A stretch of 64,000 nucleotides of DNA from Sphingomonas sanxanigenens DSM 19645 = NX02 (GCF_000512205.2 NZ_CP006644.1:3900520-3964519), one strand, 5' to 3'. Counted from the first letter of the stretch, positions 1-8,105 are shown. Notes: generated from the letters alone by a model not told the origin. Numbers and translations: made by a program.

Positions 1-1988
1 TCGATCTGCGCCTCGTCGCGGCCGTCGTCCCCCGTGAGGCGGGAATAATCCGCCTCGTCGATGACGGCAGCACCGGCCTGACGCGCATAGTCGCGCCAGA
101 TGCCGACGACGAGAAAGCGAGCGCCACCCGCAAGCGGCAGCGCGATCCTGTCGCCGACTTCCCAGCCATGGAGCCGATGCGCCGGCTCCGATACCCACAC
201 CGGCATCACGCCCGCAGGAACCGGAAGCGCCGGCCCGATGATCTGCGGAAGCGGCGCGTGACCGCCATGCATCTGTCGCGCGATCAGCATCAGCGGCGGG
301 CGATCGGCGGCAATGGTCAGGGGCACCTGGCGGCTGAAGCTGGCCGCTGCCACGCCCGGCAGTTCGGCGATCCGCGCGCGCACGCCCGGATCGAAAGCCG
401 AGCCGCCGGCCGTCCGCATATAAAGGTCTCCACGCAGGACATCGCCCAGCCAGTGGTCGACAGCACCGCGGAAGCTGGTAACCATCGTCGCCATCGCGAT
501 CATGAGCGCCGTCGACGCGACAATGCCGCACAACGCGGTCGCAGCCTCGTTCGGCGCACCATGAAGGTGCCGCACGGCCAGCATATACGGCACGTCATGG
601 CCGGAACGCCGCGCAAGCGGGGCGATGAGGATGCGCATGAACCAGGGAACCCCGGCAACGCCGCCCGCGAGCAGCAGGCCCATCCCGACATAGCCGAAGA
701 CGGGCAGGCCGGCGATCGCCGGCAGCAGGGAGACCGCCGCGCCGCCCGCCAGCAGAACGGCCGCCGGCCACCAGGGCACCGGCACTCTGGGATCCAGCAT
801 GTCGCCCGTGTTCCGCAGCGCTGCCGCCGGTGCCGCGCGCGCCGCGAGACGGGCCGGAAGGGCGCTGCCGGCGCAGGCGGCCATGGTCCCGAGAAGAAAG
901 AAGCTGATCGCGGCCACGGGCTGGAGGGCGATCGAGACGGTCGACGTGCGGAAATAGCCCGCGCCCAGGTCACCGCCGAACCAGTGCAGCGCGGCGGATG
1001 CCAGCGCATAGCCGGCGAGCAACCCGGCGGTCGCGCCGACGACGCCGATCGCGAGGCCTTCGAGGGTCAGCGCCGCAACGACGCTCCGACGCGAAAGCCC
1101 GAGCGTGCGCGCAAGCGCGAACGCCCGCTGCCGTCGCACCACCGAGAGCGACTGGGCGGAATAGACCAGAAAGCCACCGGTGAGCAGCGCCACCAGCGCG
1201 AGCATGTCGAGGTTGACGCGATAGGCACGGGATAGCGCGTCGCCCTGGGCGCCATCGGCCGCTGCCGTGGCCAAGACCGCATCGCCCGGCAGCAGGTCAC
1301 GTATGGCCTTTTCCGCGATCGACCGGTCAGCGACGACCAGGTCGAGCCGATCGAGCCGGCCCAGGCGGCCGAAGCGCCACTGCACCGCGGCGATGTCCAT
1401 GACCGCCACCGAAGCGCCATCGCCAACGCCGGGCAGCGAACCAGCAACCTTCACCAGGCGCGTCGTTCCGTTGGCCGTAAGCGGAACCCGGGCGCCGACC
1501 TTGGCCCCGCTGGCTGCCATTGCCGCACGTGAAAGGAAGATGGCGTCTTCATCGAAGACGGTGTCGTCCGCCGAGCCCGGGCCCTGCGGTCCCGCGCCGA
1601 CCAGGGCCGGCGTGACGGCGCTGGCGCGGATGACGTCCAGCCCCAGCAGGCTGACGGGCGCGCGGCCCAGCCTGGCATCGAGGCGGGCAACCGGGCTCAC
1701 GTCCCTCACTCCGTCGGCCCGGGCGATCACAGGATAGAGACGCTCGTCGAAGCCAAGCGGGCTGGTCGCGCGAACCGAGAGCTCGGCCGCACCGTTCACC
1801 CCGCGGATCGCCGCGCTGAACGAAGCCAGCGCGGATCCGTTGACGAGATGAACGGCAAAACCCAGCGCCACGCCGACCGCGATCACGGTCGCCGTCAGCA
1901 GATAGCGCGCCGGATGGAAGCGCCACTCGCCGAGAATCAGCCAGCGCAGCGCCAGCCGGGCACGCCAGATTCCGGGCTCAGTTTCCAC
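1..1988 (-). CDS. ABC transporter permease, FtsX/LolC-E type (partial, C-terminus outside window)
   Basis: The minus-strand frame is open from a GTG at 1988 to the window edge (662 codons, no stop). The start overlaps the end of the ATPase gene by 11 nt, so the two are probably co-translated and form one transporter. The translation has a hydrophobic segment near residues 20-45, a large periplasmic-type region, then three membrane segments around residues 250-390 that follow the FtsX layout, and a second set of segments around residues 400-500. This duplicated FtsX arrangement resembles YbbP-type permeases and large relatives of LolC/LolE. By family knowledge such pairs drive lipoprotein release, lipid handling or other envelope processes rather than small-molecule import. 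The substrate cannot be told from sequence. A start slightly downstream is possible. Confidence 0.8.
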   Translation of the reverse strand, partial: METEPGIWRARLALRWLILGEWRFHPARYLLTATVIAVGVALGFAVHLVNGSALASFSAAIRGVNGAAELSVRATSPLGFDERLYPVIARADGVRDVSPVARLDARLGRAPVSLLGLDVIRASAVTPALVGAGPQGPGSADDTVFDEDAIFLSRAAMAASGAKVGARVPLTANGTTRLVKVAGSLPGVGDGASVAVMDIAAVQWRFGRLGRLDRLDLVVADRSIAEKAIRDLLPGDAVLATAAADGAQGDALSRAYRVNLDMLALVALLTGGFLVYSAQSLSVVRRQRAFALARTLGLSRRSVVAALTLEGLAIGVVGATAGLLAGYALASAALHWFGGDLGAGYFRTSTVSIALQPVAAISFFLLGTMAACAGSALPARLAARAAPAAALRNTGDMLDPRVPVPWWPAAVLLAGGAAVSLLPAIAGLPVFGYVGMGLLLAGGVAGVPWFMRILIAPLARRSGHDVPYMLAVRHLHGAPNEAATALCGIVASTALMIAMATMVTSFRGAVDHWLGDVLRGDLYMRTAGGSAFDPGVRARIAELPGVAAASFSRQVPLTIAADRPPLMLIARQMHGGHAPLPQIIGPALPVPAGVMPVWVSEPAHRLHGWEVGDRIALPLAGGARFLVVGIWRDYARQAGAAVIDEADYSRLTGDDGRDEAQI

Positions 1989-2664
1989 GTCGTGCGACGA
2001 GGCCGTGTGCGGTGAGTTTCAGCACCCTGTCGGCGACCGCCGCGGTGGCATCGGAATGAGTCACGATCACCCCCGCCGCGCCGCCGCCCCTTACCGCCGT
2101 GCCGAAAAGATCGAGAACGCGCACAGCGGTCTCCGGGTCGAGATTGCCGGTCGGCTCGTCGGCGAGAATGAGCGCGGGCCGATGGACAAGCGCACGCGCG
2201 ATCGCCACCCGCTGCAACTCGCCGCCCGACAGATCACGCGCATAGCCGTCGCCGCGCCCGGCGAGACCGACCGCATCGAGCATCTCGTCCGCCCGGCGCT
2301 GCGCCTGCCGCTCGTCCGGCGAGATGAGGGCGAGCGGCAATGCGACGTTCTGGCGCAACGTCAGGTAGGGGAGAATATGGAAGGCCTGAAAGACGAAGCC
2401 GATCCGCTCGCGACGAAGACGCGTTCGTGCGGTTTCGTCGAGCGCTGCCAGTTCCGTGCCTTCCAGGCACACCATGCCCTTATCGGCATCGTCGAGCCCC
2501 GCCAGGATGTTCAGCAGCGTCGACTTGCCGACACCGGATTCGCCGGTGATCGCAACGAGCTCGCCTGCAGCGACGGTGAGCTCGAGCTGCCCGAACAGCT
2601 GGCGCGATACCGCTACGCTCTTGGCCAGGCCACGGACCGACAACAGGATCGAAGACGTCGACAT
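1978..2664 (-). CDS. ABC transporter ATP-binding protein, LolD/MacB-like
   Basis: This 228-residue protein is the ATPase partner of the permease downstream. It carries Walker A GESGVGKST (residues 41-49), a Q-loop (GFVFQAF), the signature LSGGELQR, Walker B LILADEPTGNLD and the H-loop VTHSD. The ADEPTGNLD form and small size are typical of the LolD/FtsE/MacB class that pairs with FtsX-type permeases. The ATG at 2664 (protein start MSTSS) gives the usual family length. A longer frame reaching 2949 lacks homologous character and runs into an inverted-repeat region, so it was not used. Function in envelope export is inferred from the family and the overlapped partner. Confidence 0.93.
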   Translation of the reverse strand: MSTSSILLSVRGLAKSVAVSRQLFGQLELTVAAGELVAITGESGVGKSTLLNILAGLDDADKGMVCLEGTELAALDETARTRLRRERIGFVFQAFHILPYLTLRQNVALPLALISPDERQAQRRADEMLDAVGLAGRGDGYARDLSGGELQRVAIARALVHRPALILADEPTGNLDPETAVRVLDLFGTAVRGGGAAGVIVTHSDATAAVADRVLKLTAHGLVARRGN

Positions 2665-2824
2665 GCATCCGCTGTGCGGGAGCGCCGCGGGCTGCGCAAC
2701 CAGCAATGGAAAGCCGGCGCCCGGAAATCTCATCCGCGGCGGCCGATCCCGCCGCCATCCCCTATCCTCGCGATCCAATCGCGCGCCGCCGGCAGCGCGG
2801 AACGCGAACTGCGGGACGCGTATC

Positions 2825-2925
2825 GGAAGCGACAGGATCGAACGGCGGCGTGCCGACGCTCTTCCTGCGGACGCCCCGGCCACGGCCGCTGCCTGTGGGG
2901 TCTTTCGTCCGATCCTGTCGCTTCC
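2825..2925. repeat. Long-range inverted repeat in the 334-nt spacer upstream of the ABC operon
   Basis: GGAAGCGACAGGATCG at 2825-2840 is matched exactly by its reverse complement at 2910-2925, with 69 nt between the arms. The arms lie 160-260 nt upstream of the ATPase start. No gene is apparent in the spacer 2665-2998. The element could form a large stem-loop or hold two facing protein-binding sites. Its role is unknown. Confidence 0.7.
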
Positions 2926-2951
2926 TGCTCGCGGGTGTGCCGCGAGCATCT

Positions 2952-2987
2952 CCGGTGGCGGTGTGGGGGTGGGTGGGCCGCCACCGG
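2952..2987 (-). terminator. Hairpin downstream of the DoxX-like gene
   Basis: CCGGTGGCGG (2952-2961) and CCGCCACCGG (2978-2987) form a perfect 10-bp stem with a 16-nt loop. It lies 12-47 nt beyond the stop codon of the minus-strand gene ending at 2999. There is no clear U-tract, so it may be a weak or factor-assisted terminator or an mRNA-stabilising stem. Confidence 0.45.
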
Positions 2988-2998
2988 ATATCGTTCGA

Positions 2999-3400
2999 TC
3001 AGGCGAGCGGCACCCTGGCGTCTTCTGCCACGATCAGCCGCTGCAACCGCGGATCGGCAAGGTAGAGCCCGGTCCAGGCGGCGACGCCGAGCAACAGGCA
3101 GATAAGCTGCGGGGGGGAGCCGATTTCGCCGAGCCGGAAATGAATGGCGATCGCCCCGCCGAGAAACCCCGTGACCAGCACCGCGCCGAGCGGCGCCGTC
3201 GCCGGGATCGCCAGCAGGATCGCGCAGCCCAGCGTGACGAAGGCCAGCCGCGGGCCGGCATCGGCGGCAAAGCCGGCATGCATCATTCCCTCGACCATGA
3301 AGGGCGGCGATATGAATTGAAGAAGGCCGTCGAGCGCCAGCAGTCCGGAGACGAGCAGCACCAATGCCCTGCCCATGGCAGGCGCAAAACCATGGATCAT
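2999..3400 (-). CDS. DoxX-like small integral membrane protein
   Basis: This 133-residue protein has four hydrophobic segments (about residues 10-28, 50-68, 70-88 and 95-112). An early motif SGLLALDGLLQF matches the SGxxKLxG-type start of DoxX-like proteins. By family knowledge these are four-helix inner-membrane proteins, some linked to thiosulfate or redox metabolism and many of unknown role. The ATG at 3400 is preceded by AAAGGA at a suitable distance. A competing ATG at 3404 opens a frame with no membrane character. The gene has its own hairpin downstream and no evident partner. Confidence 0.7.
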   Translation of the reverse strand: MIHGFAPAMGRALVLLVSGLLALDGLLQFISPPFMVEGMMHAGFAADAGPRLAFVTLGCAILLAIPATAPLGAVLVTGFLGGAIAIHFRLGEIGSPPQLICLLLGVAAWTGLYLADPRLQRLIVAEDARVPLA

Positions 3401-3442
3401 CCATGTATCCTTTCGGTGATCGGGGCGGTGTGCGCCTTTGGA

Positions 3443-4195
3443 TCAGGTCCGCGTGACGGCCTTTACCAGCCGCGCGATGTCCGGAAACTCAAGGCTCCGC
3501 GCGCCGGTATCGTGATCGCCACCGAGATGAGAGAGAATGACGTGGCACTTGCGGCCGTCTTTCGACGTGCCCGCCTTGAAGCCTTTAGACGCGAGGTGCT
3601 GCTGCCGGCCCGCGCGCGCCGCGTCATAGGTTTCCTTGTGCGACCAGTAGGCTTCGAGACTACGGGTCATATCCTTCAGCGCCTCCCACCATCCGCCCAC
3701 ATCGGTCGGCGTGCTGCTATCTGCGAGCTCGGCGGCGGCATCGGCCGCGAAGGCATCATATCCACCCATGCCGATACTGGTGACGCCGGATGCCATCGGG
3801 CCGATGAAATCGCCCGCGAACCATGTCCCGACATTCGAGATGATCTTCTTCTTCGCATCGTAGATCTTGTAGGATTCCGCCTTCTCGGACCCGCGGCTCA
3901 AGCTCATGAAGATGCGGAACGCCGTATCGCTGACGCCGGTGTCGCCATCGTCCATCGCCTGTGGCGAGGGCGGTGCGTCCTCCACGTAAATGCGTTCCTT
4001 GCTGCTCTCGAGCCCCGAGATCAGGTCGGCAAAGCTGTCGGCGGAAAGGATGATCGGGTGAACACCGACCCCCTTCGATCCGAGGATATAGCCTCGGGAT
4101 GCGCGCATGGCGGGCAACAGGCTGTTGCCCTGAACCGCGAACGCCATCGAACCGAGGCTCTGCACCTCCTTGGTCACCATCCGCATGATCTTCAT
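3443..4195 (-). CDS. Uncharacterised protein encoded directly downstream of hcp; candidate T6SS cargo or accessory protein
   Basis: I do not recognise this 250-residue protein. It has no signal peptide. It is richer in Lys, Met and Ser than its neighbours and has one Gly/Ala-rich, weakly hydrophobic stretch near residues 120-150 (AGDFIGPMASG region) that could be a glycine-zipper or buried helix. The C-terminal half is Trp/Tyr- and Lys-rich (WWEALK, YWSHKE). It is the last gene of tssB-tssC-hcp and lies 67 nt after hcp, separated by a stable hairpin. Genes at this place often encode Hcp-dependent effectors, their adaptors or Hcp-associated factors, so a T6SS role is inferred from position only. 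No immunity-like partner follows: the next gene is the DoxX-like membrane protein on the same strand. Confidence 0.7.
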   Translation of the reverse strand: MKIMRMVTKEVQSLGSMAFAVQGNSLLPAMRASRGYILGSKGVGVHPIILSADSFADLISGLESSKERIYVEDAPPSPQAMDDGDTGVSDTAFRIFMSLSRGSEKAESYKIYDAKKKIISNVGTWFAGDFIGPMASGVTSIGMGGYDAFAADAAAELADSSTPTDVGGWWEALKDMTRSLEAYWSHKETYDAARAGRQQHLASKGFKAGTSKDGRKCHVILSHLGGDHDTGARSLEFPDIARLVKAVTRT

Positions 4196-4218
4196 GACAC
4201 GTCCTTGTCCGCACGGCC

Positions 4219-4247
4219 GGGCGGCGCACCACCGGGGTGCACCGCCC
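4219..4247 (-). terminator. Hairpin between hcp and the downstream unknown gene
   Basis: GGGCGG plus GCACC (4219-4230) pair with GGTGC plus CCGCCC (4236-4247), with one mismatch and a 5-nt loop. The stem lies 16-44 nt after the hcp stop. No U-tract follows on the transcript; the ribosome-binding AAGGAC of the next gene does. It may protect the hcp message or partly terminate it, which would raise Hcp relative to the downstream protein. Confidence 0.5.
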
Positions 4248-4262
4248 TCGCCCCTGATCCGA

Positions 4263-4745
4263 TTACGCCGCGGCGTTCTTCGGGATGTTCCACTTGAACG
4301 AGTCGCTGCCGTCCGAAGAACCGGTGTCGCCCTGGCCCTGATATTTGAAGTCGATCTCGGCGAAGTTGAGCGTGATCACTTCGGTCACCTGCTCCGATCC
4401 GGCGTTGCCGCCGAACTGGACGTTGGCAATGAACACCTTCTTCATCGTGATGACGACATATTCGAGCGGCTTCTCGCCCGCCTTGCGCACGGTGATCACC
4501 GCTTCCGGCACATGCTTGCCGCTCGCGCAGGCCTTCAGCAGCGAGGTGCTGGCGAGATCGACATATTTGGTGACGGCGATGTCGTTGAAGTTCGCCTTGC
4601 CCGTGCCGGCACCGCCACCCATGTGCGCGGTGCCCATGTTGCTCATGCCCCAGGTCCAACCGATGATATCGATTTCGTTGGAATGGGTCTGATCCTCGGA
4701 CTCGCCATTGATGCCCTGAAGCTTCAGGAAGATATCGACTGCCAT
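4263..4745 (-). CDS. hcp: Hcp, T6SS inner-tube protein
   Basis: The 160-residue length and sequence fit Hcp. It starts MAVDIFLKLQGINGES, the standard opening in which the first strand contains the (D/Y)xFLKxxGIxGES signature. It then has IDIIGWTWG and VTEVITLNFAEIDFKYQ near the C-terminus, where Hcp proteins form the last beta-strands. Hcp hexamers stack into the tube that is propelled with VgrG into the target cell. The gene lies 34 nt downstream of tssC with AAAGGA before the ATG. It is a core component and a useful secretion marker for this system. Confidence 0.97.
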   Translation of the reverse strand: MAVDIFLKLQGINGESEDQTHSNEIDIIGWTWGMSNMGTAHMGGGAGTGKANFNDIAVTKYVDLASTSLLKACASGKHVPEAVITVRKAGEKPLEYVVITMKKVFIANVQFGGNAGSEQVTEVITLNFAEIDFKYQGQGDTGSSDGSDSFKWNIPKNAAA

Positions 4746-4779
4746 TTACATATCCTTTTTCGGGAATTGGGAAAGTTGA

Positions 4780-6273
4780 TCAGTTCGCCGCCTTGGGCAG
4801 GCGCGAGACCATGCTCAGCGACACGTCCATGCCCTCAAGCTGGTAGTGCGGGATCATCCGGAAGACGCCGCGGTAATAGCCAGGATTTTCCGGGTCCGGG
4901 ATCACTTCGATCGAGGCGCCCTTCAGCGGCTTGCGCGCCTTGTCCTGCTCCGTCGAGAAGTCCGGCTGCAGATCGACATATTGCATGATCCAGCTCGTGA
5001 GATCGCGCTGAAGCACCGGCGCCTCGCGGGTGCTCCCCACCCAGTCGCGCACGATGCACTTCAGATAGTGCGCGAAGCGGCAGCTGGCGAAGATATAGGG
5101 CAGCCGCGCCGAGAGATTGGCGCTCGCGGTCGCGTCCGGATCCTCATACGCCTTGGGCGCATGCAGCGTCTGCGCGCCGATGAACGTCGCATGGTCGGTG
5201 TTCTTCCGGTGGACCAGCGCCATCAGCCCCGCCTTCGAAAGCTCCGCCTCGCGCCGGTCCGAAATCGCGATTTCGGTCGGGCATTTCACATCGACGCCGC
5301 CCTCGTCGGTGGGGAAGATCGAGGTCGGCAGATCCTCGACGGTGCCGCCCGATTCCACACCGCGGATACGTGTGCACCAGCCATAGGTCTTGAACGCCTC
5401 GGTGATCCGTACCGCCAGCGCATAGGACGCGTTCAGCCACAGATAATTGTCGTGGGTCCCTTCCGCGTCCTCCTCGAACGCGAAATCCTCCACCGGCTCG
5501 CTGTTCGCGCCATAGAGGCGACGGCCGAGGAAGCGCGGCAATGTCAGCGCCATGTAACGGCTGTCGTTGGAATCGCGGAACGAGCGCCACGCCATATAGT
5601 CGGTCGCATCGAACTGCTTGGCGAGGTCGCGCGGGTTCGCGAGCTGGTGCCAGCCGTCCATGCCGATGAGTTGCGGCGCTGCTGCCGCGATGAAGGGTGC
5701 ATGCGCCGCGGCGCCGATCTTCGACAGCCCCTTGAGGATATCGATGTCCGGGCCGCTATGATCGAAATAATAGTCGCAGGTGATCGCGCCGAAGGGCTGG
5801 CCGCCCAACTGGCCGAACTCGGCCTCGTAGATCCGCTTGAACAGGGGGCTCTGGTCCCACGCCGCATCGCGATACTGACGCAGCATCTTGCGCGTCTCGT
5901 CCTTCGAGATGTTGAGGACTCGGATCTTGAGATCACGGCCGGTCGAGGTGTTGCCGACGAGATACCACAGCCCGCGCCACGCCGCTTCCAGCTTCTGGAA
6001 TTCGGGGTGGTGGAGAATGAGGTTGACCTGCTCGCTGAGCTTGCGGTCGATCGCCGCCTTCAGCGCGTCGACCGTCGTGAAGACGTCGTCGCCGATGATC
6101 GTCGCATCGGCCAGCGCGCGCTGGGCGAGCGTCTTGACCGCCTCCTCGATGCGCGCCTGCTTCTGCTCGGTCGCAGGCTTGAACTCGCGCTGGAGGAGCC
6201 GGGTGAATTCGTCGCCGTCGAACGTCTCGACGGTGCCGGCGGCGTCCGCCTGCTGCTGCACTGCTTGTACCAT
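4780..6273 (-). CDS. tssC: TssC (VipB/EvpB), large contractile-sheath subunit
   Basis: At 497 residues this has the usual TssC length. Recognisable blocks include the N-terminal LQREFKP region, HHPEFQKLEAAWRGLWYLV, the DYYFDHSGPDIDILKG stretch, and the conserved C-terminal region with CRFAHYLKCIVRDWVGS and VIPDPENPGYYRGVFRMIPHYQLEGMD (given in parts: VIPDPENPGYY, then RGVFRMIPHY, then QLEGMD). TssC interlocks with TssB to make the sheath that contracts and drives the Hcp tube. It is 14 nt downstream of tssB and 34 nt upstream of hcp, so the three are very likely co-transcribed. Confidence 0.97.
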   Translation of the reverse strand: MVQAVQQQADAAGTVETFDGDEFTRLLQREFKPATEQKQARIEEAVKTLAQRALADATIIGDDVFTTVDALKAAIDRKLSEQVNLILHHPEFQKLEAAWRGLWYLVGNTSTGRDLKIRVLNISKDETRKMLRQYRDAAWDQSPLFKRIYEAEFGQLGGQPFGAITCDYYFDHSGPDIDILKGLSKIGAAAHAPFIAAAAPQLIGMDGWHQLANPRDLAKQFDATDYMAWRSFRDSNDSRYMALTLPRFLGRRLYGANSEPVEDFAFEEDAEGTHDNYLWLNASYALAVRITEAFKTYGWCTRIRGVESGGTVEDLPTSIFPTDEGGVDVKCPTEIAISDRREAELSKAGLMALVHRKNTDHATFIGAQTLHAPKAYEDPDATASANLSARLPYIFASCRFAHYLKCIVRDWVGSTREAPVLQRDLTSWIMQYVDLQPDFSTEQDKARKPLKGASIEVIPDPENPGYYRGVFRMIPHYQLEGMDVSLSMVSRLPKAAN

Positions 6274-6287
6274 GTCGCTTCCTTCGC

Positions 6288-6842
6288 TCAGGCTGCCGGC
6301 GCTTCGCCGTCTTCGGCGGGCTGCGCTTCACCATCGGCATCGGCGGGCGCGGGCGCCGCCGCGGCCAGGCTCTTCATCAGCGCGGGATCCTTGAGGATCT
6401 TGTCGAGCAGATCCTGCGCACCCTCGCGCCCGTCCATGTAGAGCATCAGATCGTTGAGCTGCTCGCGCGCCTCCAGCAGCTTGGCCAGCGCGGGCACGTT
6501 GCGGGCGACCTGCCCCGGCGTGAAATCGTCGAGCTTGCGGAAGCTGAGGTCGACGCTGAGCTGCCCCTCGCCCGTCAGCGTGTTGCCGACGTTGAGCGTG
6601 GTGCGCGGCGCGATACGCTCCATCCGCTCCTCGAAATTGTCCATGTCGAACTCGATGAAGTCGCGGGCATCGACCGGCTTCTTCTCGACCTCCGATTTTC
6701 CCGACAGGTCGGACATCACGCCCATCACGAACGGAATCTCGACCTTCTGGCGCGATCCATAGGTTTCCACATCATATTCGATGTGAACGCGCGGCGCCCG
6801 GTTCTCCTTGATGAACCGCTGCCCACTCTTCTTTGCAGCCAT
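6288..6842 (-). CDS. tssB: TssB (VipA), small contractile-sheath subunit
   Basis: This 184-residue protein begins with a basic segment followed by RAPRVHIEYDVETYG. It has the diagnostic KVEIPFVMGVMSDLSG and the FIEFDMDNFEERMERI block, then the L-rich LSFRKLDDFTPGQVA region. These are hallmark TssB motifs. The last 30 residues are an Ala/Pro/Asp/Glu tail. TssB pairs with TssC to form the contractile sheath. GAGGGA sits just upstream of the ATG at 6842. The gene heads the tssBC-hcp operon and is divergent from the M23 peptidase gene, with about 170 nt of shared control region. Confidence 0.96.
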   Translation of the reverse strand: MAAKKSGQRFIKENRAPRVHIEYDVETYGSRQKVEIPFVMGVMSDLSGKSEVEKKPVDARDFIEFDMDNFEERMERIAPRTTLNVGNTLTGEGQLSVDLSFRKLDDFTPGQVARNVPALAKLLEAREQLNDLMLYMDGREGAQDLLDKILKDPALMKSLAAAAPAPADADGEAQPAEDGEAPAA

Positions 6843-6917
6843 GTCATGTCCCTCGATCTCTTGGCGGAAACCCGCAGCTCAGGCGCAGCGGCCAAGGCGG
6901 TTTTCGAGGACGTCGGT

Positions 6918-6948
6918 TGCAGCCGCGTTTTGGGACGCGGCGACTGCA
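6918..6948. promoter_or_regulatory. Extended hairpin in the tssB / M23-peptidase divergent region
   Basis: TGCA (6918-6921) and GCCGCGT (6922-6928) pair with ACGCGGC (6935-6941) and, after a 3-nt bulge, TGCA (6945-6948). The loop is 6 nt. It lies 76 nt upstream of tssB and 66 nt upstream of the peptidase start, within the only shared regulatory space. It could be an operator or a 5'-UTR stem. Confidence 0.45.
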
Positions 6949-7013
6949 TTACCATTGTCATCCGGCCGCGATCGGCGCTGGCCACCCCCCGCGCCGCGCG
7001 GTTAGCGGGGCGC

Positions 7014-8096
7014 ATGCATGAGCAGCATGGCGCCCTTGGCGGCGATGGCATCGCCCCGTCGCCGCTGACCTACGACCCTCGCGGCTGGATCGTGGGCAGC
7101 GCGACCGACGATGCGCGCCCAGCACGATCGCGCCGCATCGTCACCGCCCTCGCCATCGTCGCGGCGACGGGCGCGATCGCCGCCGGCACCTGGATCGCCG
7201 TGCCCCGGGCAGGCCAGCCGGAGAAGCCCCCGCCACGCCTTTCTGCCGAAATCGCCCCGCCCGCGCTGCCCGCCACCCGCCCCACCCGGGCGCCATCGCC
7301 GCCGACGGACATCCGCATCATCCGCGGCGAGGTGGACCGGACGAGCTTCTATTCGTCGGCGGTCGCGGCCGGCCTGCGCGACACGCTGATCCCCGAGTTC
7401 GCGCGCGCGATGGCGCACGACTTCGATTTCCAGCGCGAGGTGGCCCCCGGCGACGTCTTCGAGGCCGCCTATCGCACGCCGGCCGGCGCGCCGCCCGAAC
7501 CGCTTTATGTCTCGCTCTCCACGCGCGAGCGTTCGGTGGCGCTCTACCGCTTCCGCGTAACCGGCATGACGGAACCCGGCTGGTTCGACGGCAATGGCGA
7601 CAGCGCCACCCGGTCGCTGCTGCGGACACCCGTCGACGGTGCGCGGGTCAGCTCCTCCTTCGGACCCCGCGTCCACCCGATCCTGGGCTACACCCGACTC
7701 CACAAGGGCACCGACTTCGCGGTGCCGGTGGGCACGGCGGTCTATGCGTCGGGCAATGGCGTGATCAGCTTCGCGGGCGTCGCGCGCGGCTATGGCAATT
7801 ATCTGCGCATCCGCCATGCCGACGGCGTGGAGACCGCCTATGCGCACCTGTCGGGTTTCGCCGAGGGCGTGGCGCCCGGCGCGCCGGTGCAACAGGGCGA
7901 TCTCGTCGCCCGTTCGGGAAACAGCGGCCTCTCCTCGGGGCCGCACCTTCACTATGAAGTCTATGTGAAGGACGTGCCGACCGATCCGGTCTCGATGGCG
8001 ACGGCCTCCGCCGGCGGCCTCGCAGACGGCCAGCGCGCCGCATTCCGACGCGCGCGCGACCGGATCGATCGCCTCCGCGCCGCGCGGAGCGGATGA
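7014..8096 (+). CDS. Membrane-anchored M23 (LytM-type) peptidoglycan endopeptidase in the T6SS locus
   Basis: With the ATG at 7014 the protein has 360 residues: a short cytoplasmic part, one membrane helix at about residues 42-63, a Pro-rich linker, an OapA-like/LysM-associated region, and a C-terminal M23 domain. The zinc/catalytic residues are visible: H230 and D234 in HKGTDF, H278 in AYAHLS, and H311/H313 in HLHYEVY, so the enzyme should be active. M23 enzymes cut peptide cross-bridges of the cell wall. Placed between tssB and tssA, it could open the wall for assembly of the T6SS trans-envelope complex, as other systems use dedicated wall hydrolases. This role is inferred, and an effector role is less likely because of the N-terminal anchor. 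Longer frames starting at 6846 or earlier would overlap the tssB control region. Confidence 0.88.
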   Translation: MHEQHGALGGDGIAPSPLTYDPRGWIVGSATDDARPARSRRIVTALAIVAATGAIAAGTWIAVPRAGQPEKPPPRLSAEIAPPALPATRPTRAPSPPTDIRIIRGEVDRTSFYSSAVAAGLRDTLIPEFARAMAHDFDFQREVAPGDVFEAAYRTPAGAPPEPLYVSLSTRERSVALYRFRVTGMTEPGWFDGNGDSATRSLLRTPVDGARVSSSFGPRVHPILGYTRLHKGTDFAVPVGTAVYASGNGVISFAGVARGYGNYLRIRHADGVETAYAHLSGFAEGVAPGAPVQQGDLVARSGNSGLSSGPHLHYEVYVKDVPTDPVSMATASAGGLADGQRAAFRRARDRIDRLRAARSG

Positions 8097-8105
8097 CGGC
8101 GCCCG

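Noticed and set aside
2456-4297. Plus-strand open frame of 613 codons across the DoxX-like and unknown genes
   Set aside because: It crosses three minus-strand features and the inverted-repeat spacer; composition is low-complexity Arg/Ala/Pro.
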